Positions 27,563 through 36,640 of a stretch of DNA of 64,000 nt are shown here, piece after piece (position 1 is the first letter of the stretch; the number at the start of each line of letters is the position of its first letter). The position numbers were made by a program, and so were the translations under genes. The notes under the pieces were generated by a model. The model searched no databases. It saw nothing but the letters and a program-made list of their open reading frames with translations, and was not told the DNA's origin. The DNA lies in NCBI RefSeq assembly GCF_016862635.1, contig NZ_BONI01000011.1, forward strand, positions 94,698 through 158,697, given 5' to 3'. This DNA comes from Catellatospora coxensis (lineage in GTDB: Bacteria; Actinomycetota; Actinomycetes; Mycobacteriales; Micromonosporaceae).

Positions 27563-29401
27563 GTGAAACACCCGCTCACCCGCCGCACCGGCCGGAGCCT
27601 GCGACGGCTTGCCGCCGTCGCGGCCGGCCTGCTCCTGGCGCTCACACTCGCGCCGGTCAGCGCCGGCGCGGACAACCCGATCGTGCAGACGATCTACACA
27701 GCCGATCCCGCCCCACTGGTCCACAACGGCCGCGTGTACCTCTACACCGGTCACGACGAGGACGGCTCGACCTATTTCACGATGAAGGAGTGGCGGGTCT
27801 ACTCCTCGGCCGACATGGTGAACTGGACCGACCACGGCGTGCCGATGAGCCTGTCCACCTTCAGCTGGGCCAGCGCCGACGCCTGGGCCGGGCACGTGGC
27901 CTACCGCAACGGCAAGTTCTACTGGTACGTCCCGGTCAAGAACCGGGCCACCGGCGGCATGGCCATCGGGGTGGGCGTGTCCAGCAGCCCCACCGGCCCG
28001 TTCACCGACGCCCTCGGGCGGCCGCTGGTCGAGAACGGCGAGATCGACCCCAACGTCCTCATCGACGACGACGGCCAGGCCTACCTGTACTGGGGCAACC
28101 CCCGCCTGTGGTACGTCCGGCTGAACACCGACATGATCTCCTACTCGGGCGGCCCGACCCAGATCCCGCTGACCACCAGCGGCTACGGCACCCGCACCGG
28201 CAACACCAGCCGCCCGACCCTGTACGAGGAAGGCCCCTGGGTCTACAAGCGCAACGGCATGTACTACAACGTGTTCGCGGCCGAATGCTGCTCGGAGTTC
28301 ATCGGCTACTCCACCGCGACAGGCCCCACCGGGCCCTGGACCTACCGCGGGACCGTCATGCCGCGCCAGGGCGCCAGCTTCACCAACCATGCCGGCGTCG
28401 TCGACTTCAACGGCGGCTCGTACTTCTTCTACCACAACGGCGCCCTGCCCGGCGGTGGCGGCTACACCCGGTCGGTGGCCGTCGAGAAGTTCACCTACAA
28501 CAGCAACGGCACCATACCGACGATCAACATGACCAGCTCCGGCGCGCCGCAGATCGGCACTCTGAACCCGTACGTGCGCCAGGAGGCCGAGACGATCGCC
28601 TGGGAGACCGGCGTCGAGACCGAGCCCGCCAGCGAGGGCAGCCTCAATGTCGGCTGGATCGACAACGGCGACTACATCAAGGTCAAGGGCGTCGGCTTCG
28701 GCACCGGTGCGACGTCGTTCACCGCACGGGTCGCCTCGGCGGGCGCGGGCGGCAACATCGAGCTGCGACTGGACAGCCTGACCGGCCCCGTCGCGGGAAC
28801 GTGCGGGGTGGCCGGCACCGGCGGCTACCAGACCTGGGCGACGGTCACGTGCGCGGTGTCCGGGGCGACCGGCACCCGTGATCTGTACCTGCGGTTCACC
28901 GGCAGCGGCGGCGGCCTGTTCAACGTCAACTGGTGGCAGTTCGGCGGCGGCACGTCCAGCGGCAACCAGCTCACCAACGCCGACATGGAGTCGGGCACGA
29001 CCGGGTGGGCCGTGTTCGGCAGCGGCACCCTGGCGTCCAACACGTCAGTCGTGCACGGCGGCAGCAGGTCGGTGCTGCTCACCGGCCGCACCGCCGCCTG
29101 GAACGGCGTCCGCCAGGACGTCACCGCCACACTCGTCAACGGCAAGAGCTACACCACCAGCGTCTGGGTACGCACCCAGAGCGGCACCCCGTCGGCGAAG
29201 GTCACCCTCGCCGTGACCGCCAACGGGTCGACCGGATACGTGCAGCTCACCCCTGCCGCGACGGTGAACTCCGGCGGATGGACCCAGCTGACCGGCACCA
29301 CGACCGTCTCCTGGACCGGAACCCTGTCCGGCGCGAGCCTCTACGTCGAGACGGCGGCCGGCACCGACGGCTACTACCTCGACGACGCCTCCTTCCAGTG
29401 A
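27563..29401 (+). CDS. Secreted GH43 family glycosidase with CBM6 and CBM22/CBM4-like domain
   Basis: 612 residues. Sec signal (1-37, ending SAGA), GH43 five-bladed propeller (41-330) with catalytic-site stretches IYTADPAPLVHNGRVYLYTG (base Asp), EIDPNVLIDDDGQAYLYWGN and YEEGPWVYKRNGMYYNVFA (acid Glu), CBM6 (333-460; RQEAETIAWETG) and a C-terminal CBM4/9/22 sandwich (LTNADMESGTTGWAVFGSG). Likely an arabinofuranosidase, xylosidase or exo-arabinanase on hemicellulose. GTG at 27563 follows AGGAG by 5 nt. It precedes the GH95 fucosidase gene by 116 nt, with a hairpin in between; probably the same transcript. Confidence 0.88.
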   Translation: MKHPLTRRTGRSLRRLAAVAAGLLLALTLAPVSAGADNPIVQTIYTADPAPLVHNGRVYLYTGHDEDGSTYFTMKEWRVYSSADMVNWTDHGVPMSLSTFSWASADAWAGHVAYRNGKFYWYVPVKNRATGGMAIGVGVSSSPTGPFTDALGRPLVENGEIDPNVLIDDDGQAYLYWGNPRLWYVRLNTDMISYSGGPTQIPLTTSGYGTRTGNTSRPTLYEEGPWVYKRNGMYYNVFAAECCSEFIGYSTATGPTGPWTYRGTVMPRQGASFTNHAGVVDFNGGSYFFYHNGALPGGGGYTRSVAVEKFTYNSNGTIPTINMTSSGAPQIGTLNPYVRQEAETIAWETGVETEPASEGSLNVGWIDNGDYIKVKGVGFGTGATSFTARVASAGAGGNIELRLDSLTGPVAGTCGVAGTGGYQTWATVTCAVSGATGTRDLYLRFTGSGGGLFNVNWWQFGGGTSSGNQLTNADMESGTTGWAVFGSGTLASNTSVVHGGSRSVLLTGRTAAWNGVRQDVTATLVNGKSYTTSVWVRTQSGTPSAKVTLAVTANGSTGYVQLTPAATVNSGGWTQLTGTTTVSWTGTLSGASLYVETAAGTDGYYLDDASFQ

Positions 29402-29424
29402 CCGGCCTGCCCTGACGGTCACCC

Positions 29425-29455
29425 GGACCGGCCGGTGGCCACCACCGGCCGGTCC
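29425..29455 (+). terminator. Hairpin between GH43 and GH95 genes
   Basis: 14-bp perfect stem GGACCGGCCGGTGG (29425-29438) and CCACCGGCCGGTCC (29442-29455). No promoter motif follows before the GH95 start, so this may be a partial terminator or mRNA stabiliser. Confidence 0.6.
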
Positions 29456-29517
29456 CCTCCGCCTCCACGTACCAGCCAACTGTCCATTCACCCTGTTCGC
29501 TCCGAGGGAGTCGACCG

Positions 29518-32514
29518 ATGTCGGATCTGACACGCAGACAAGTGATCAAGACCGGTGCCGTGGGCGCCGGGGCCCTGCTCTCGCCGTTGCCGTGGACCGC
29601 CGAAGCCCAGGCCGGTTCGGCGGCGCCCGTCGAGGTGCTCGCGGCCGGCGACCTGGCACTCTGGTACAACCAATCCGCCGGCACCGACTGGCTGCGCGCC
29701 CTGCCCATCGGCAACGGCCGCCTGGGCGCGATGGTGTTCGGCAACGTCGACACCGAGCGGCTCCAGCTCAACGAGGACACGGTGTGGGCCGGCGGACCGC
29801 ACGACCCGGCCAACACGGCGGGAGCGGGGGCGCTGGCGGAGATCCGGCGGCTGGTCTTCGCCAACCAGTGGGGCCCAGCGCAGGACCTGATCAACCAGCG
29901 CATGCTCGGCAAGCCGGTGGGGCAGCTCGCCTACCAGCCGGTCGGCAACCTCCGGCTGACCTTCCCCACCTCCGGCAGCGCCTCGCAGTACCACCGCCGC
30001 CTGGATCTGACCACCGCCACCACCTCGGTCAGCTACGTGATGAACGGCGTGCGCTACCAGCGTGACGTGTTCGCCAGCGCGCCCGACCAGGTGATCGTCA
30101 TGCGCCTGACCGCCGACCGCACCGGGGCGGTCACGTTCACCGCGGCGTTCGACAGCCCGCAGTCGTCGAGCGTGTCCAGCCCGGACGGCAGCACCATCGC
30201 TCTGAACGGCACCTCGGGCTCGATGGAAGGGGTGACCGGGGCGGTCCGGTTCCACGCCCTGGCCGGGGTGAGCGCCAGCGGCGGCACCGTCTCCAGCTCC
30301 GGCGGCACGCTGCGGGTCACCGGCGCGACCAGCGTGACCCTGTTCGTGTCGATCGGGTCGAGCTACGTCAGCTACCGCGACGTGAGCGGCGACCACCAGG
30401 GCATCGCCCGCCGCCACCTCAGCGCCGCCCGCGGCGTCTCCTACGACCAGCTGCTCGCCAGGCACACCGCCGACTACCAGGCGCTGTTCAACCGGACGAC
30501 CCTCGACCTCGGCCGCACCTCCGCGGCGGACCAGCCCACCGACGTCCGCATCAGCCAGCACGCCTCCGTCACCGACCCGCAGTTCTCCGCACTGCTGTTC
30601 CAGTACGGCCGGTACCTGCTCATCGCGTCCTCGCGGCCCGGCACGCAGCCGGCCAACCTGCAGGGTATCTGGAACGACCAGATGGCCCCGCCGTGGGACT
30701 CCAAGTACACGATCAACGCGAACCTGCCGATGAACTACTGGCCGGCCGACACGACGAACCTGGCCGAGTGCCACGAGCCGGTGTTCGCGATGATCCGGGA
30801 TCTCGCGGTCACGGGGGCCCGGACCGCCCAGGCGCAGTACGGGGCGAGCGGCTGGGTCACCCACCACAACACCGACGCGTGGCGGGCGACCTCGGTGGTC
30901 GACGGCGCGTTCTGGGGCATGTGGCAGACCGGCGGCGCGTGGCTGGCGACCCTGATCTGGGACCACTACCGGTTCACCGGCGACGTCGGGTTCCTGAGCG
31001 CCAACTACCCGGCGATGAAGGGCGCGGCCCAGTTCTTCCTCAGCACGCTGGTCACCGAGCCGAATCTCGGCTACCTGGTGACCAACCCGTCGAACTCCCC
31101 CGAGCTGGCCCACCACTCCAACGTCAGCGTCTGCGCCGGTCCGACGATGGACAACCAGATCCTGCGGGATCTGTTCGACGGGTGCGCCGCGGCGAGCGAG
31201 GTGCTCGGCGTGGACGCCGACTTCCGTACGCAGGTCCGCGCGGCCCGCCAGCGCTTGGCGCCGATGAAGGTGGGTTCGCGGGGCAACATCCAGGAGTGGC
31301 TGGCCGACTGGGTCGAGACCGAGCAGTACCACCGCCACATCTCCCACCTGTACGGGCTGCATCCGAGCAACCAGATCACCAAGCGGGCGACACCGACGCT
31401 GTTCGCAGCCGCGCGGCGGACCCTGGAGCTGCGCGGCGACGACGGCACCGGATGGTCGCTCGCCTGGAAGATCAATTTCTGGGCGCGAATGGAGGAGGGC
31501 GCCCGGGCCCACAAGCTGATCAGGGACCTGGTCAACACGTCCCGGCTCGCGCCGAACATGTTCGACCTGCATCCGCCGTTCCAGATCGACGGCAACTTCG
31601 GGGCGACGTCCGGCATCGCCGAGATGCTGCTGCACAGCCACAACGGCGAGCTGCACCTGCTGCCGGCGCTGCCCTCGGCGTGGTCGGGCGGCCAGGTGAC
31701 CGGCCTGCGCGGCCGCGGCGGGTACACCGTGAGCCTGACCTGGAGTTCGGGCCAGCTCACCGAGGCGCTGATCCGGGCCGACCGCGCGGGCGTGGTGCAG
31801 CTGCGGGCGCGGCTGTTCACCGGCGGCTTCACCGTGGTCGACACCGCCGACGCCTCCACGGTGACCCCGGCCCGGGTCGAGTCCGACTGCGTCCGGATCA
31901 CCGTCCAGGCCGGCCGCACCTACCGGGCGCAGCCGACGGGGCAGACGACGCCGACCCTGGAGCAGCTTTTCTCCAATGCCGGCACCACCAACGACGGCAA
32001 CACGGGCGTGGGCAACTTCGACGGCAACGGGGCGACGCTGTCCGCGCAGGCTCTGGCCCTGGTCGGGGTGACCCCCGGCGCGACCCTGAGCCGCGAGGGA
32101 ATCACCTTCCGGTGGCCGAACGTGCAGCCGGGCGGGGCGGACAACGCGATCGCCTCGGGCCAGTCCGTGGCCATCAGCGGCACCGGCAGCAAGCTGGGGT
32201 TCCTGGCCGCCGGGACCTACGGCGCGGTCGGCGGGACCGCCACCGTGGTCTACGCCGACGGCACCCGCCAGTCGTTCGCCCTCAGCGTGCCCGACTGGTA
32301 CGGCGGGCCCAAGAGCGGCGCGACCGCGGCGGTCGTCATGTCCTACCAGAACCGGCCCGGCAACCGCCGGGAGAACACGGCCGCCACCATCTACTACGCC
32401 GGCGTGTCCCTGGCGGCCAAACCCGTCGTGCGCGTCGAGCTGCCCAACATCAGCTCAGGTCCGGCATCCGGAGTGCCGACGATGCACATCTTCGCGATGG
32501 CGATCGGCGCATAG
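29518..32514 (+). CDS. Secreted GH95 alpha-L-fucosidase (or alpha-L-galactosidase)
   Basis: 998 residues. Tat signal (LTRRQVIKTGAVGAGALL), an N-terminal beta domain with the GH95 start (LALWYNQSAGTDWLRALPIG, NEDTVWAGGPHDP), an (alpha/alpha)6 catalytic domain and a C-terminal beta domain, then an extra 190-residue beta-sandwich (about 810-998; LFSNAGTTNDGNTGVGNFDG, IFAMAIGA at the end). Catalytic positions by comparison with bifidobacterial AfcA are the Asn pair in TINANLPMNYW and Asp in FQIDGNFG, both present. It would remove L-fucose from xyloglucan or other glycans. ATG at 29518 follows GAGGGAG. Its product sugar matches the 35-46 kb catabolic genes. Confidence 0.9.
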   Translation: MSDLTRRQVIKTGAVGAGALLSPLPWTAEAQAGSAAPVEVLAAGDLALWYNQSAGTDWLRALPIGNGRLGAMVFGNVDTERLQLNEDTVWAGGPHDPANTAGAGALAEIRRLVFANQWGPAQDLINQRMLGKPVGQLAYQPVGNLRLTFPTSGSASQYHRRLDLTTATTSVSYVMNGVRYQRDVFASAPDQVIVMRLTADRTGAVTFTAAFDSPQSSSVSSPDGSTIALNGTSGSMEGVTGAVRFHALAGVSASGGTVSSSGGTLRVTGATSVTLFVSIGSSYVSYRDVSGDHQGIARRHLSAARGVSYDQLLARHTADYQALFNRTTLDLGRTSAADQPTDVRISQHASVTDPQFSALLFQYGRYLLIASSRPGTQPANLQGIWNDQMAPPWDSKYTINANLPMNYWPADTTNLAECHEPVFAMIRDLAVTGARTAQAQYGASGWVTHHNTDAWRATSVVDGAFWGMWQTGGAWLATLIWDHYRFTGDVGFLSANYPAMKGAAQFFLSTLVTEPNLGYLVTNPSNSPELAHHSNVSVCAGPTMDNQILRDLFDGCAAASEVLGVDADFRTQVRAARQRLAPMKVGSRGNIQEWLADWVETEQYHRHISHLYGLHPSNQITKRATPTLFAAARRTLELRGDDGTGWSLAWKINFWARMEEGARAHKLIRDLVNTSRLAPNMFDLHPPFQIDGNFGATSGIAEMLLHSHNGELHLLPALPSAWSGGQVTGLRGRGGYTVSLTWSSGQLTEALIRADRAGVVQLRARLFTGGFTVVDTADASTVTPARVESDCVRITVQAGRTYRAQPTGQTTPTLEQLFSNAGTTNDGNTGVGNFDGNGATLSAQALALVGVTPGATLSREGITFRWPNVQPGGADNAIASGQSVAISGTGSKLGFLAAGTYGAVGGTATVVYADGTRQSFALSVPDWYGGPKSGATAAVVMSYQNRPGNRRENTAATIYYAGVSLAAKPVVRVELPNISSGPASGVPTMHIFAMAIGA

Positions 32515-32547
32515 CAAGGCCCGGTCACGCGCCGGCGACCCATCGGC

Positions 32548-32580
32548 ACGCTGCGGGCAGCGCGATGCTGCCCGCAGCGT
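32548..32580 (+). terminator. Terminator after GH95 gene
   Basis: 14-bp perfect stem ACGCTGCGGGCAGC/GCTGCCCGCAGCGT with a GCGAT loop, 34 nt after the stop codon. Confidence 0.75.
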
Positions 32581-32664
32581 TGCCGCCTCGCACTGGGCCG
32601 ACGTGCGCCTGAGCCCGGCCGCGGCCGTCCGCGTCCACACAGGCGCAACCCATCGGCCTCGATA

Positions 32665-32687
32665 TTGCTATGACGTCATACATGTGA
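32665..32687 (+). promoter_or_regulatory. FadR-type operator upstream of the GH141-like gene
   Basis: Perfect palindrome TATGACGTCATA at 32669-32680. The longer TTGCTATGACGTCATAC (32665-32681) is repeated on the other strand at 40784-40799, and may include a -35 element. Confidence 0.6.
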
Positions 32688-32786
32688 TGTGATGCACGCC
32701 ATCCGTTACGTCGGCATTTCTCGCTGATGACGGTTCACCACTGCCTGCCAGGCCCGCGCCGCCAACAACTCGTGGAAGGACGCACC

Positions 32787-35186
32787 GTGGCTACTGCTCC
32801 CGGCCGCGCACACCGAAAAACGAAACGCCGATCCCGGCTGCTGCCCCTTTACCTCACCGCACTGCTCGTCACGGCATCCGCGCTGCCGGCCACGCCCGCC
32901 ACCGCCGCGGTCATGACCACCCTGTACGTGTCCCCCACCGGATCCGGCACGGCGTGCTCCACCACCCAACCCTGCTCGCTGACGCAGGCCCAGTCGACGG
33001 TGCGGGGTCTCGCGCCGACGATGAGCGGCGACATCGTGGTGCAGCTCGCCGGTGGCGCCTACGCCCTGTCCGCACCGCTGACGTTCACCTCCGCCGACTC
33101 CGGCGCGAACGGCTACACCGTGTTCTGGCGGGCCGCGACGGGAGCCCAGCCGGTCATCTCCGGCGGGCAGCGGGTCACGGGATGGACGCAGGTGGACGCC
33201 GCGCAGAACATCTGGCGCGCCGCCGCGAGCGCCGGTTTCGACAGCCGCCAGCTCTACGTCAACGGCCGCATCGCGACCCGCGCCCGTACGCAGGTCAACC
33301 GCGGCGACTTGACCATGACGACGAGTGGTATGACGTTCACCAGCAGCGCGCTGTCCTACTTGAACAACGTCGCGGCCGAGGATCGCATCGAGCTGGAGTC
33401 GGTGAACTCGTTCACCGACCGGTACGTGCCGGTGCAGTCCATCAGCAACAACACGATCACCATGGAGCAGCCGGCCTGGAACAACAACACGTTCGGCTAT
33501 GACACGCTGAGCAGACCGTTCCGGGCCGGACCGATGTACCTGGTCAACGCGCGGGAGTTCCTCGATGCCGCAGGCGAGTGGTATCTGGACACCTCCGCCG
33601 GCCAGCTCTACTACAAGCCGCTGAGCGGTGAGAACATGGCCACCGCCGACGTGCAGCTGCCCCGGCTGGAGTCGCTGCTGCGGGTCGGCGGCACCTACGC
33701 CGCGCCGGCCCATCACCTGGCCTTCTCCGGCCTGCAGTTCTCCCACACCAGCTGGCTGCAGCCGAACACCGGCCAGGGCTACGCCGACCAGCAGACGGGC
33801 GCGTACATCTACGGCACCTGGTCCCGGCCGTCGGACTGGCTCAACTCGTGCCAGTCGGGCTGCCCGCAGTTCGAGGCGACCCGGCCCAACTGGCGTCAGA
33901 TGCCCGCGGCGGTACAGGTGTCGGCGGCCAACGCGATCAGGTTCACCGGCAACCGGTTCACCAACCTCGGCCAGGTCGGGCTCGGCATCGGCAACGACGC
34001 CAACGCCCACGCCACTGGCGTCGGCCTCGGCGCCAGCGACATCGACGTGATCGGCAACACCTTCGAGCAGATCTCGGCCGGTGCGGTCATCGCCGGTGGC
34101 GTGCAGGCCGACGCGCACCACCCCAGCGACACCCGGATGGTCAACCGGGACATCGTCTTCGGCAACAACGCCGTCCACGACGTGGCCGTCGACTACCGCA
34201 GCCACGTCGGGCTGCTCATCACCTACGCCGCCGACTCGGCCATGACCAACAACGAGGTCTACAACCTGCCCTACACCGGCATCTCGATCGGCTACGGCTG
34301 GGGCGCCAACGATGCCGGCGGCTCCCAGGACTACATCGACCGCGGGCTCTACAACTACCAGCCCCGGTACACGACCGCGACGATCGCGGCGAACTACCGC
34401 GTGCAGGCCAACTACGTCCACGACGTCATGCGCCAGATGACCGACGGCGCGGCGTTCTACGCCCTGTCCGCACTGCCTGGCACGACGATCAACCAGAACT
34501 GGTTCCGCAACACCAACGGATGGCTCGGCCTGTACTTCGACGAAGGCGCGAGGTACATGTCGGCCGCCGGCAACGTGTTCGACAACATCGGGCAGTGGGC
34601 CTACGGGCAGCACTGGGCCAACAACAACACCGGCAACCTGACCCTGACCAACAACTGGACGACCAGCACCAACACCAACATCACCAGCGGCTCGCGCGGC
34701 AACACCAACACCGGCACGGTCGTCGTCTCCGGCGGGAACTGGCCGGCGGCGGCGCGCACGGTGATGGCCTCCGCCGGCGTGCAGTCCGCCACCCAGCAGG
34801 GCGTCACCATCGTGGGCGGCCAGTCGGGACGCTGTGTCGACGTGCCGAACGCGAGCTCCGCCAACGGCACCCAGGTGCAGTTGTGGGACTGCGCGGGCGG
34901 CACGGGCCAGCGGTGGACCTACACCGCGGGCAAGCAGCTGACGGTGTACGGCAACAAGTGCCTGGACGCCACCGGCCAGGGCACCGCCAACGGCACCCGC
35001 CTGGTCATCTGGGACTGCAACGGGCAGGCCAACCAGCAGTGGAACGTCAACTCCAACGGCACGATCACCGGCGTGCAGTCGAATCTGTGCGTGGACGCGA
35101 GCGGCAACGGCACCGCCAACGGGACCCTGCTGCACCTGTGGGGCTGCCACGGCGGCACGAACCAGCAGTGGACCCTGCGCAGCTGA
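32787..35186 (+). CDS. Secreted GH141-like right-handed beta-helix protein with CBM13
   Basis: 799 residues: signal peptide (to about 40), a parallel beta-helix (45-665) and a C-terminal CBM13 (670-799, three QxW repeats). The start of the helix (TLYVSPTGSGTACSTTQPCS) and the AGEWYLDTSAGQLYYKPLSG and TDGAAFYALSALPGTTINQN segments resemble GH141, a family with an alpha-L-fucosidase of rhamnogalacturonan-II degradation and a xylanase. Function is therefore an inference; it could be another beta-helix glycosidase or lyase. GTG at 32787 has GGAAGGA 6 nt upstream. Its own promoter carries a FadR-type palindrome, linking it to the sugar-acid catabolic genes. Confidence 0.75.
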   Translation: MATAPGRAHRKTKRRSRLLPLYLTALLVTASALPATPATAAVMTTLYVSPTGSGTACSTTQPCSLTQAQSTVRGLAPTMSGDIVVQLAGGAYALSAPLTFTSADSGANGYTVFWRAATGAQPVISGGQRVTGWTQVDAAQNIWRAAASAGFDSRQLYVNGRIATRARTQVNRGDLTMTTSGMTFTSSALSYLNNVAAEDRIELESVNSFTDRYVPVQSISNNTITMEQPAWNNNTFGYDTLSRPFRAGPMYLVNAREFLDAAGEWYLDTSAGQLYYKPLSGENMATADVQLPRLESLLRVGGTYAAPAHHLAFSGLQFSHTSWLQPNTGQGYADQQTGAYIYGTWSRPSDWLNSCQSGCPQFEATRPNWRQMPAAVQVSAANAIRFTGNRFTNLGQVGLGIGNDANAHATGVGLGASDIDVIGNTFEQISAGAVIAGGVQADAHHPSDTRMVNRDIVFGNNAVHDVAVDYRSHVGLLITYAADSAMTNNEVYNLPYTGISIGYGWGANDAGGSQDYIDRGLYNYQPRYTTATIAANYRVQANYVHDVMRQMTDGAAFYALSALPGTTINQNWFRNTNGWLGLYFDEGARYMSAAGNVFDNIGQWAYGQHWANNNTGNLTLTNNWTTSTNTNITSGSRGNTNTGTVVVSGGNWPAAARTVMASAGVQSATQQGVTIVGGQSGRCVDVPNASSANGTQVQLWDCAGGTGQRWTYTAGKQLTVYGNKCLDATGQGTANGTRLVIWDCNGQANQQWNVNSNGTITGVQSNLCVDASGNGTANGTLLHLWGCHGGTNQQWTLRS

Positions 35187-35201
35187 TCAGCGAGCGCACG
35201 G

Positions 35202-35257
35202 CATGACATGGCCGCGGGGTCGAGACGTGGACGTCTCGACCCCGCGGCCATGTCATG
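35202..35257. terminator. Very strong bidirectional terminator
   Basis: A perfect 26-bp inverted repeat (35202-35227 and 35232-35257) with a TGGA loop separates the convergent beta-helix and aldo/keto reductase genes. Confidence 0.9.
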
Positions 35258-35287
35258 GTTCGGCGCAGAGCGGCCGGTGTGAGCGGA

Positions 35288-36262
35288 TCAGCCCACCGCC
35301 TGCCACAGGCCGTCCGGCACCGGCGTCCGCATTCCTGCCACGGCGGCGTCGACGTGCTCGGCTGATCTCATGCCGGAGACTACCGCCGCCACGGCGGGGT
35401 GGCGCAGGGGGAACTGCAGCGCCGCGACGGGCAGTTCGGTCCCGTGCTCCCGGCATGTCTCGGCGAGGCGGCGAGCCTGCCAGAGCACCCGGTCCGACGC
35501 CGGCGCGTAGTTGAAGTTGCCGCCCTCGACGGGCCATGGCCTGGCGAGGATGCCCGAGTTGAAGGGCGCGGCCGCGACCACGGCCACTCCCCTGCGTTCG
35601 CACTCGTCGAGCAACTGCTCGCCCGACCGGTCGAGCAGGGTGTACCGGCCGGCCAGCATGACGACGTCGAGGTCGGTCTCCAGCACCATGCGCAGCGGCG
35701 CCTGCCACTGGTTCATGCCGACGCCGACGGCCCGGATCAGGCCCTGGTCGCGTAGCGCGATCAGGGCGGGAATCGCCTGGCTGGTCGCCTCGTCGACGGC
35801 GTCGTCAGGGTCGTGGACGTAGACGATGTCGATACGGTCGACGCCCAGCCTGGTCAGGCTCCCCTCGATGCTGCGGGCGACGCCGTCGGCGGTGAAGTCC
35901 CACACGCGCACCAGGTCGTCGGGGACGTCGAAGCCGCCGGCCGCGAGATCGGAGCCGGTCGGCGCGGGGTGCGGGCGCAGCAGCCGCCCGACCTTGGTGG
36001 ACAGGACATAGGCGTCACGCGGGTGGGCGCGCAGCGCCGAGCCCAGACGACGCTCGGAAAGCCCGAGCCCGTAGTGCGGTGCGGTGTCGAAGTGGCGTAT
36101 CCCCGCCTGCCATGCGACGTCCACGGCCCGCGCGGCAGCGGCATCGGACCCGGCATAGCCGAGGTTGCCGATCCCGGCCGCGCCGAAGCCGAGCGTGGAC
36201 ACGTTCAGGCCGGTGCGGCCGAGCGGCCGGGTGGGCATCGCGGCCGGTGCGGGCAGGTTCAC
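35288..36262 (-). CDS. Aldo/keto reductase, probable L-fucose (D-threo-aldose) 1-dehydrogenase
   Basis: 324 residues. HFDTAPHYGLGLSERRLGSAL contains the AKR catalytic Asp and Tyr (DTAPxYG), STKVGRLL holds the catalytic Lys, and IDIVYVHDPDD the His. This N-terminal pattern is that of the D-threo-aldose 1-dehydrogenase/pyridoxal 4-dehydrogenase branch, which oxidises L-fucose and stereochemically related aldoses to lactones. GTG at 36262 with GAGGAG 6 nt upstream is chosen over the longer frame. Last gene of the operon zinc dehydrogenase, SDR, mutarotase, AKR. Fits step one of non-phosphorylating L-fucose breakdown, feeding the COG3618 lactonase. Confidence 0.82.
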   Translation of the reverse strand: MNLPAPAAMPTRPLGRTGLNVSTLGFGAAGIGNLGYAGSDAAAARAVDVAWQAGIRHFDTAPHYGLGLSERRLGSALRAHPRDAYVLSTKVGRLLRPHPAPTGSDLAAGGFDVPDDLVRVWDFTADGVARSIEGSLTRLGVDRIDIVYVHDPDDAVDEATSQAIPALIALRDQGLIRAVGVGMNQWQAPLRMVLETDLDVVMLAGRYTLLDRSGEQLLDECERRGVAVVAAAPFNSGILARPWPVEGGNFNYAPASDRVLWQARRLAETCREHGTELPVAALQFPLRHPAVAAVVSGMRSAEHVDAAVAGMRTPVPDGLWQAVG

Positions 36263-36303
36263 AGCGACTCCTCTGGTTCCGGGCGAGGTCAAGGGACGGC
36301 TGG

Positions 36304-36606
36304 TCAAGGCAGTTGCCACACCAGGGGCAGCGGTCCGCGCTGCGACACCGTCATGTCCAGCATCGGGTGAATGACCTGGTGCCAGCGTTCGGTCAGCTCC
36401 AGCCGCGCCATCGCGGTCTCCATCCCGTCCCAGTCGTCGCACACCACGGTGTGGAACAGGTCCAGCCCGTCGCGCCAGATGTGCCACGAGTGGACTCCGC
36501 TGTCGCGCAGGGCCTGGTCGTGCTCGGGCGAAAGCTTGGCATGGATGCGCTCGTACTCGGCTTCCAGGCCGGGCTTGAGCCGGGTGTGCAGTGCGATCAC
36601 CTGCAT
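36304..36606 (-). CDS. L-rhamnose/L-fucose mutarotase family protein (RhaM-like)
   Basis: 100 residues, a dimeric alpha/beta barrel of the RhaM family that speeds alpha/beta anomer exchange of 6-deoxyhexoses. Typical features: VIALHTRLKPGLEAEYERIH, a catalytic His in the GVHSWHIWRDG segment, and WHQVIHPMLD at the C-terminus. ATG at 36606 (MQVIALHT). Placed 41 nt before the AKR gene and 34 nt after the SDR gene. It would supply the right anomer to the 1-dehydrogenase. Confidence 0.9.
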   Translation of the reverse strand: MQVIALHTRLKPGLEAEYERIHAKLSPEHDQALRDSGVHSWHIWRDGLDLFHTVVCDDWDGMETAMARLELTERWHQVIHPMLDMTVSQRGPLPLVWQLP

Positions 36607-36640
36607 GGGTGCTCCTTGCCGATCGTTGTCGTCACTTCGG

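Noticed and set aside
32669..32680. TGACGTCA resembling a eukaryotic cAMP response element
   Set aside because: Coincidental; the longer TATGACGTCATA and its placement at promoters of one locus fit a bacterial GntR/FadR operator.
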